A stretch of DNA of 64,000 nt from NCBI GenBank assembly GCA_945952585.1, contig CAMFII010000001.1, forward strand, positions 496,001 to 560,000, in the 5' to 3' direction. This stretch comes from an uncultured Rhodobacter sp. GTDB lineage: Bacteria > Pseudomonadota > Alphaproteobacteria > Rhodobacterales > Rhodobacteraceae. Position numbers and translations under genes: made by a program. The notes beneath the pieces were generated by a model. The model saw nothing but the letters and a program-made list of their open reading frames with translations. It did not search any database and was not told where the DNA came from. Each line of letters starts with the position of its first letter. Position 1 is the stretch's first letter. Positions 59,425 through 64,000 of this stretch are shown here, piece by piece.

Positions 59425-59856
59425 ATGAGCGGCACCGTCAACATCGTGAAACTCTGCGTCGGGTGCGACAGCGTCGAGGAATTGATCGCGTGGCGCGACG
59501 AGAATCGCCGGCGGCTGGGCGAGCAGGTCGACACCCATGTCACCCGAATGTGGCCGAAGCGCGCGGACGAGGTGCTGAATGGCGGTTCGCTCTACTGGGT
59601 ATTCAAGGGCGCGATTCTGGCCCGCCAGCGCATCATCGGGCTCGAGGAGCGCATCGGCAGCGATGGCATCGCCCGTTGCGCCATCCGGATGGACCCGACA
59701 CTCGTCCGGACCGAGGCGGCCTCGCGCCGCCCCTTCCAGGGCTGGCGCTACCTGCCGGTCGAGGAAAGCCCGCGCGACCTGCCGCAAGCCCGCCCGCGCG
59801 AAGATGCGCTGCCGCATGACCTCGCGCGGGCGCTGGCAGATATCGGGCTGCGCTGA
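59425..59856 (+). CDS. DUF1489 family protein
   Basis: 143 aa. Family markers VNIVKLCVGCDSVEELIAWR, THVTRMWPKRADEVLNGGSL and YWVFKGAILARQRIIGLE. Alphaproteobacterial conserved protein of unknown function, no membrane segments. Convergent with luxI. Confidence 0.9.
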   Translation: MSGTVNIVKLCVGCDSVEELIAWRDENRRRLGEQVDTHVTRMWPKRADEVLNGGSLYWVFKGAILARQRIIGLEERIGSDGIARCAIRMDPTLVRTEAASRRPFQGWRYLPVEESPRDLPQARPREDALPHDLARALADIGLR

Positions 59857-59881
59857 CCGCCACCAAGGGCAGGCGGGGCCG

Positions 59882-60523
59882 TCACTCTGCCGCGATGAGC
59901 ATATCCTGTTCAGCGAAGACATCGTGGTGGATGCCGGCATAATCGCGGATCTTGGCGATCCGTTCTTCTGAACAATCCATCAGTGCCGCCATCGCCACGA
60001 CCTTGCCCATCTGCTTGGGTGTCCCGACATAGCCGTGCGGTGCGTTCCCGCCCCGTTGCAGCACCCGGTTCATGACCGGGTCGATGACGGCAATGGCGTC
60101 GGTCACACCGGCGGCCATCGCGAATTCGAAGGCTCCGATCATCACCTCGCTGGTGACATAGCCGATGGTGTTGCGCCCCCGGCCGGTCGTCAGCCGATTG
60201 GTGTCGACACAGAAGCGCGTCGCTTCCCACAGGCTGGAGGACCGCAGAGGTGGCTCGCCATCCATGATCGAGGAAAAGACGTCGGCCAGCATGTGCGGAC
60301 CCGTCGTCTGCAGAAGACGCATGCACCCCACGACATGGCCTTCGTCATCGACGCTGATCACATGGGCCGGGTCCATGGCATCGAACTCGTCGATTTCCAT
60401 CCCGTCCGTGACCTTGACCTCCCAGCCCAGGCGGTCATGGAACACTCGCGCCCGCAGGCGATACATTTCCTCGAGCAGCGTCCGGTAGGACCCACTGTTC
60501 AGGGAATCGACAACATAGATCAT
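59882..60523 (-). CDS. Acyl-homoserine-lactone synthase, LuxI family
   Basis: 213 aa from ATG 60523 (MIYVVDSLNS). All conserved LuxI residues fall at canonical positions: R24, F28, W34, E43, D45, D48, R69, with the later LWEATRFCVD carrying the Glu/Arg pair. It makes an AHL signal from acyl-ACP or acyl-CoA and SAM; chain length cannot be read. Third gene after two tandem luxR genes, with a 120-bp gap containing a dyad (60564-60577) and a GAAACAAT octamer. Confidence 0.95.
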   Translation of the reverse strand: MIYVVDSLNSGSYRTLLEEMYRLRARVFHDRLGWEVKVTDGMEIDEFDAMDPAHVISVDDEGHVVGCMRLLQTTGPHMLADVFSSIMDGEPPLRSSSLWEATRFCVDTNRLTTGRGRNTIGYVTSEVMIGAFEFAMAAGVTDAIAVIDPVMNRVLQRGGNAPHGYVGTPKQMGKVVAMAALMDCSEERIAKIRDYAGIHHDVFAEQDMLIAAE

Positions 60524-60563
60524 TTTAGCCCCCAATTTGTTCACCGACGAAACAATCGTGGGG

Positions 60564-60577
60564 CAACCCTAGGGTGA
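60564..60577. promoter_or_regulatory. Candidate lux-type operator upstream of luxI
   Basis: Minus strand TCACCC-TA-GGGTTG; the core ACCCTAGGGT is a perfect 10-bp palindrome centred 47 bp before the luxI ATG. A similar dyad TCACCG-TC-CGGTGA lies in the other intergenic region of this cluster. Confidence 0.5.
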
Positions 60578-60589
60578 GCGCCATAAGGG

Positions 60590-60613
60590 AAAACCCGTAA
60601 ATCAAAGGGTTTT
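60590..60613. repeat. Inverted repeat between luxR and luxI
   Basis: AAAACCC / GGGTTTT, 7-bp arms with a 10-nt spacer, 31 bp after the stop of the first luxR on the minus strand. It could slow or end luxR transcription, although no U-run follows in that direction. Confidence 0.4.
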
Positions 60614-60643
60614 TTCGTTAACTTTTATAGGGATAGTGTCGCT

Positions 60644-61348
60644 TCAGAGCGGATAGATCAGCCCCAGACCGATGGCCCGGCCCACGGCCTGAACGGTCGT
60701 CAGCGCACCCAGCTTCTCGCGGGCGGAGCGCAGGTGCACCTCGACCGTCCGCGGCGAGATGCTGAGAATGTCGCCCACGTCCTGCTGCGACTTGCCGGCG
60801 GCGATCCATTGCAGGACCTCGCGTTCACGCGAAGACAGGATCGGGCGCAGAAGCGGGCCTGGAACCTCGCCGCCGATCCGCAGGACCGCATCATGCAAAT
60901 GCACGGCCGCCTTCTGCAGATCGACCATGATCTGCCGGCTGAGCTTCCGCCATTCCGCCGGCGGCATCCGCGCAGTGACACTGAGCAATCCGCGCTCACC
61001 GAAAGCGCCGCGGATCGGGACGGTCACACCCTGTGCCGAGATGCCGAAATCGTGCGCCGAGCGGAAGACAGCGTGGAAGTTAGAGTTCCGCTCGAACCGG
61101 CTCCAGTCAACCGGGGCAAGGCTCAGGATCGACCTGTGGATGGTCGGGTCGACCTGGTGCATCCGGTGGCTGGTATAGTGTTCTTTCCATTCCTGCTTGT
61201 AGGTCGCATAGCCCCGCACCGTGCCGGTCGCGGGATCCATCGATGCGTAGGACCCGTATTCGACGCCCAGGCGTCGGCAAAGCTGGTCGATGAAGCCCTC
61301 GAAATTCTCGGTGGTGCCCGGAAGTTTGCTGAGGTCGATCAGGTCCAT
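60644..61348 (-). CDS. LuxR family regulator with autoinducer-binding domain (distal copy)
   Basis: 234 aa. Ligand domain with the conserved W-x3-Y, DP and W pattern (YATYKQEWKEHYTSHRMHQV, DPTIHRSILSLAPVDW) and a Gly in FGISAQGVTVPIRG. C-terminal HTH: LSSREREVLQWIAAGKSQQD, VGDILSISPRTVEVHLRSAR. Full-length AHL receptor/transcription factor. Three bp downstream of the second luxR and 120 bp before luxI. Confidence 0.94.
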   Translation of the reverse strand: MDLIDLSKLPGTTENFEGFIDQLCRRLGVEYGSYASMDPATGTVRGYATYKQEWKEHYTSHRMHQVDPTIHRSILSLAPVDWSRFERNSNFHAVFRSAHDFGISAQGVTVPIRGAFGERGLLSVTARMPPAEWRKLSRQIMVDLQKAAVHLHDAVLRIGGEVPGPLLRPILSSREREVLQWIAAGKSQQDVGDILSISPRTVEVHLRSAREKLGALTTVQAVGRAIGLGLIYPL

Positions 61349-61351
61349 CGC

Positions 61352-61966
61352 CTATTTCAGCAGCCCCTTTTGCGCGGCAAGCGACGCCGCCTGAACCGGG
61401 GTACGCGCGTCCATCCGAGCCATCGCGCTTTTCAGGCGGGCCTTCACCGCGCTTTCCGAAATGCCAAGAGCATAGGCGATTTCCTTCAGCCGCATGCCCC
61501 GGGACAGCAGCTTCAACGCGTCCGTCTGCGCCTTGGTCAGGGGCTGGTCGCTTTCCGGCTCCTGGAAATGGGCGGCACGCAAGGTCATCTCGAGTTCGCT
61601 CAACTCGCCCGAGGTCAGCTCGCGATCCGACCGGGCGAAATATCCGAAGGTCCGCCTCGGGCGTTCTTCGTCCGCAGTCACGCAGACCACCGCGCCAAAG
61701 CGCATCCCGAAGGCGGAATAAGCCGCAAGAACGCCCAAAGGATCGGGGATCGACAGCTCACTCCACCTGCAGGCGCCGTTCCGCGAGTAGATCCAGCGCA
61801 TCAGGGGGTCATGCAAGGCAAGTCCGTTGACCGTGTAGTGGTCGATCCATTCCTCGGAAAACGTCGTCAGTTCCTCTTCGGGCGAGAAAAAACCCAGGCG
61901 CAGTGCCGCGTAATGGCCTGCTGGAGCGATCCTGCCAAAGGTATCCTTGCAATCACCGAGTCTCAT
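61352..61966 (-). CDS. LuxR family regulator with autoinducer-binding domain (proximal copy)
   Basis: 204 aa, shorter than usual (about 235-250). N-terminal ligand domain is slightly shortened but keeps EEWIDHYTVNGLALHDPLMR and ACRWSELSIPD. HTH: LTKAQTDALKLLSRGMRLKE, IAYALGISESAVKARLKSAM. Clearly diverged from its neighbour, so the two probably do not have the same ligand response. ATG at 61966; no clear RBS. Confidence 0.9.
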   Translation of the reverse strand: MRLGDCKDTFGRIAPAGHYAALRLGFFSPEEELTTFSEEWIDHYTVNGLALHDPLMRWIYSRNGACRWSELSIPDPLGVLAAYSAFGMRFGAVVCVTADEERPRRTFGYFARSDRELTSGELSELEMTLRAAHFQEPESDQPLTKAQTDALKLLSRGMRLKEIAYALGISESAVKARLKSAMARMDARTPVQAASLAAQKGLLK

Positions 61967-61993
61967 AATGGACAGGTGTTCCAGTCTGAAGTA

Positions 61994-62007
61994 TCACCGT
62001 CCGGTGA
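61994..62007. promoter_or_regulatory. Candidate lux-type operator between divergent luxR genes
   Basis: TCACCG-TC-CGGTGA, 6-bp perfect arms, 34 bp before the luxR ATG on the minus strand and 76 bp before the divergent gene at 62077. It matches the luxI-proximal dyad in TCACC and GGT. A 9-bp direct repeat GTCTGGTCC (62014-62022 and 62033-62041) lies next to it. Confidence 0.5.
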
Positions 62008-62076
62008 GGGGTGGTCTGGTCCGTTTCGGTGCGTCTGGTCCATGCGCAGTCTCAAGCCCTGTGGTTCACTTCTTAC

Positions 62077-62568
62077 ATGATCAAATCCGAAAAGATAAAT
62101 CACCAACTGCAACGTCTGGTTGAAACGTGCGACTGGCGCTTTGCCGTCGGTCTTCGCGTAAGATTCAACCACCCGACCCTGCTTTACCAAACCTACCCGG
62201 CCGGGTGGGTCGAATACTATGCGCAGAACGGCCTGCTGTTCTTTGATCCGACCGTGCGTTGGGGCTTGACCCATACCGGCACGATCTCCTGGGCCGACCT
62301 CGAACCGGAGGACACGGCGGGCGTCTTCCGCCAGGCGCGGGATTACGGCCTGGCGCATGGCATCGCCGTTTCGGTCGGGGACGGGCCGATGCGGTCGATG
62401 GGGTTCTTCGCGCATTCCGACCGCCCGATCACCGCGGAAGAGACGGCCGTCGCCCTTGACGTCGTGACAGCCCTGCACGACCTGACCGACGGCGTTCCGG
62501 ACCTGCCGGCCGACAAGATCGCCGCGCTTCAGGCCCTTGGAGAGTTCATTCCAACCAAGGGCGCCTGA
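62077..62568 (+). CDS. Autoinducer-binding-domain protein lacking a DNA-binding domain
   Basis: 163 aa from ATG 62077 (MIKSEKINHQLQRLVE); a GTG at 62011 would extend it through the operator region. LuxR ligand-domain pattern: GWVEYYAQNGLLFFDPTVRW, GTISWADLE and YGLAHGIAVSVGDGPMRSMG. The sequence ends at ALQALGEFIPTKGA with no LuxR-type HTH, and no HTH is encoded in any frame just downstream, so it is not a recent frameshift. It may bind AHL or form inactive heterodimers with LuxR proteins, as Agrobacterium TrlR does. Confidence 0.85.
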   Translation: MIKSEKINHQLQRLVETCDWRFAVGLRVRFNHPTLLYQTYPAGWVEYYAQNGLLFFDPTVRWGLTHTGTISWADLEPEDTAGVFRQARDYGLAHGIAVSVGDGPMRSMGFFAHSDRPITAEETAVALDVVTALHDLTDGVPDLPADKIAALQALGEFIPTKGA

Positions 62569-62746
62569 CATCCGTTCAGGCAACTGGCTGCTCAAAGAGA
62601 ATAAGTTGCTTCGCGTCCGTTCCGCGGCGGCGGGACGGGTCGAAAGTTCATTTCTCCGATGCAGGGCCTCTCCCATGTAGGGAAACCACAGCATTCCGAC
62701 GTGAGAAAAACAATCCCCGACACTCCGATTGACGCCACGGAACGAT

Positions 62747-62947
62747 TTACCAGTGCGGCGGGCGTTGATCCGCCAGGGGGATGGTTCCACCCGACGCTTC
62801 GCGTTCGGCTTCGCGCTCCATCAGCATCTGCACCCGGCGATTGAGGCGATCCAATTCGACCGCCTGACGCGCGACCACCTCGGACAGGTCGTCGACCGTG
62901 CGGACAAGGTGGGCGATGCGTTCCTCGAATATGGTCGTGTCGGTCAT
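62747..62947 (-). CDS. slyX: SlyX family protein
   Basis: 66 aa from ATG 62947, with AGGAG upstream. Short coiled coil [33 protein letters not shown], ending in the SlyX motif DQRPPHW. Function unknown. Divergent from hisS. Confidence 0.85.
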   Translation of the reverse strand: MTDTTIFEERIAHLVRTVDDLSEVVARQAVELDRLNRRVQMLMEREAEREASGGTIPLADQRPPHW

Positions 62948-63066
62948 GGCGGATCTCCTGCGCCACACTCGCACAGGCCCGGATTGCCTTCAACGGCAGG
63001 CCCTTCGCTTGCCCCGCCGCGGCCTATCGGCTAAGGCAGCGCCGGACCAAGCCAGAGGACAAGATC

Positions 63067-64000
63067 ATGGCGGACGGAAAATCCCCGCGCCGGCCACGGG
63101 CCGAGACGCCGAAGGGCTTCCGCGACTATTTCGGCGCGGAAGTGACCGAGCGGAAGGCGATGCTCGACAAGATCGCCGCCGTCTATCACCGCCACGGCTT
63201 CGACCCTCTGGAAACCTCGGCCGTCGAGACGGTCGAGGCGCTTGGCAAGTTCCTTCCCGACGTGGATCGTCCGAACGAGGGCGTCTTTGCGTGGCAGGAC
63301 GAGGATCAGGACTGGCTGGCGCTGCGCTATGACCTGACCGCTCCGCTGGCCCGCGTGGCCGCGCAGTTCCGCAACGACCTGCCCTCGCCCTATCGCCGCT
63401 ACGCGATGGGTCCGGTCTGGCGCAACGAAAAGCCGGGTCCGGGCCGGTTCCGCCAGTTCTATCAATGCGATGCCGACACGGTCGGCGCGCCGTCCGTGGC
63501 GGCGGATGCCGAGATCTGCGCGATGCTGGCCGATGCGCTGGAAGAGGTCGGCATCCCGCGCGGCGACTACATCGTGCGGGTCAACAACCGCAAGGTCCTG
63601 AACGGCGTCATGGAGGTCGCGGGCGTCCTCGACCCCGCCGACCCCGAGAAATTCGCCCATGAGCGCGGCATCGTGCTGCGGGCGATCGACAAGCTCGACC
63701 GGCTGGGCCCAGACGGCGTGCGCGCGCTGCTGGGGGCGGGCCGCAAGGATGAGAGCGGCGATTTCACCAAGGGGGCGGGTCTCGGCGCGGAACAGGCCGA
63801 GGTCGTGATGGGCTTCATGGATGCCAAGCGCGACACCGGCCCGGCCACCATTGCGCGTCTGCGGGAACTGGTTGAGTCATCGCGGATCGGCACCGAGGGC
63901 GTGGATGAGCTTGAGACCATCGCCTCGCTGCTGGCCGCCCAAGGTTACGGCCCCGACCGCATCGTCATTGACCCGTCGGTGGTGCGTGGCCTCGGCTACT
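63067..64000 (+). CDS. hisS: Histidyl-tRNA synthetase (3' end outside window)
   Basis: The frame is open from ATG 63067 to the window end (311 codons seen). Class II motifs: motif 1 region [20 protein letters not shown], motif 2 [32 protein letters not shown], and the start of the HisA motif at VVRGLGY at the edge. It charges tRNA-His with histidine. It has a short basic N-terminal extension ([13 protein letters not shown]). The anticodon-binding domain lies beyond the window. Confidence 0.95.
   Translation, partial: MADGKSPRRPRAETPKGFRDYFGAEVTERKAMLDKIAAVYHRHGFDPLETSAVETVEALGKFLPDVDRPNEGVFAWQDEDQDWLALRYDLTAPLARVAAQFRNDLPSPYRRYAMGPVWRNEKPGPGRFRQFYQCDADTVGAPSVAADAEICAMLADALEEVGIPRGDYIVRVNNRKVLNGVMEVAGVLDPADPEKFAHERGIVLRAIDKLDRLGPDGVRALLGAGRKDESGDFTKGAGLGAEQAEVVMGFMDAKRDTGPATIARLRELVESSRIGTEGVDELETIASLLAAQGYGPDRIVIDPSVVRGLGY

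Noticed and set aside
62592..62993. 134-codon minus frame overlapping slyX
   Set aside because: slyX (62747-62947) has a good RBS and family motif in another frame; the longer frame has neither.

Overview
The window is a 64 kb, GC-rich, gene-dense piece of chromosome from an alphaproteobacterium, almost certainly Rhodobacteraceae (Rhodobacter, Gemmobacter or Tabrizicola-like). Evidence: a Rhodobacter-style atpHAGDC operon, a fused sulfate adenylyltransferase/APS kinase, a B12-dependent ribonucleotide reductase, homospermidine synthase, a VPLPA-CTERM protein, DUF1150, DUF1489 and DUF2125 proteins, and a LuxI/LuxR quorum-sensing locus. No rRNA, phage, plasmid, transposase or CRISPR array is visible. 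Most of the window is core metabolism. Both ends are cut: a phospholipase D family gene on the left and hisS on the right.

Layout. 1-8.5 kb: PLD-family synthase, M23 peptidase, an esterase, molybdate uptake (ModE-like regulator, candidate Mo operator, modABC), UbiK-like factor, lgt, a NDUFAF7-type methyltransferase and pgeF. 8.5-14.9 kb: a sparse stretch with a 59-residue protein and a likely small RNA, then lrp, trxB, a VPLPA-CTERM protein, sat-cysC, and small heat-shock and DUF genes. 14.9-15.8 kb: remains of a divergent dehydrogenase/LysR pair, apparently joined by one deletion. 15.9-25.2 kb: purEK, a lipase, Nudix, GreA-like and acetyltransferase genes, a DeoR regulator with a triple-repeat operator, and groESL with a CIRCE element. 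25.4-34.5 kb: TraB/GumN protein, Mn pyrophosphatase, HAD phosphatase, MaoC, ribF, threonine aldolase, prs, SGNH hydrolase, H-lectin protein. 34.6-47.4 kb: ATP synthase, gloB, clpA, an ExbB/OmpA-like pair, ChaC. 47.5-56.7 kb: DUF2125, extensin-like protein, tyrC, hisC, homospermidine synthase, rpsD, a Hint protein and an LpxR-like protein. 56.8-64 kb: nrdJ with an odd tRNA-shaped leader, DUF1489, the quorum-sensing cluster, slyX and hisS.

The observations most worth following up are these. (1) A 114-nt tRNA-shaped element (59153-59266, minus strand) lies in the nrdJ leader between a good promoter and the nrdJ start. It has all the usual D/T-loop contacts and an encoded CCA, but a 45-nt structured insert replaces the anticodon loop. 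(2) The quorum-sensing cluster has luxI, two tandem luxR genes and a divergent LuxR-type ligand-binding protein with no DNA-binding domain; a similar dyad occurs in both intergenic regions. (3) The octamer ATTGTTTC/GAAACAAT occurs seven times, only between genes, including as the arms of a nested palindrome.

Regulation can be read at several places: CIRCE at groES, a sigma-32-like promoter at hsp20, a Mo-box-like dyad at modA, 10-bp operator repeats at deoR, and a number of clear intrinsic terminators. All assignments come from reading the sequence and from memory of protein families; no database search was run.
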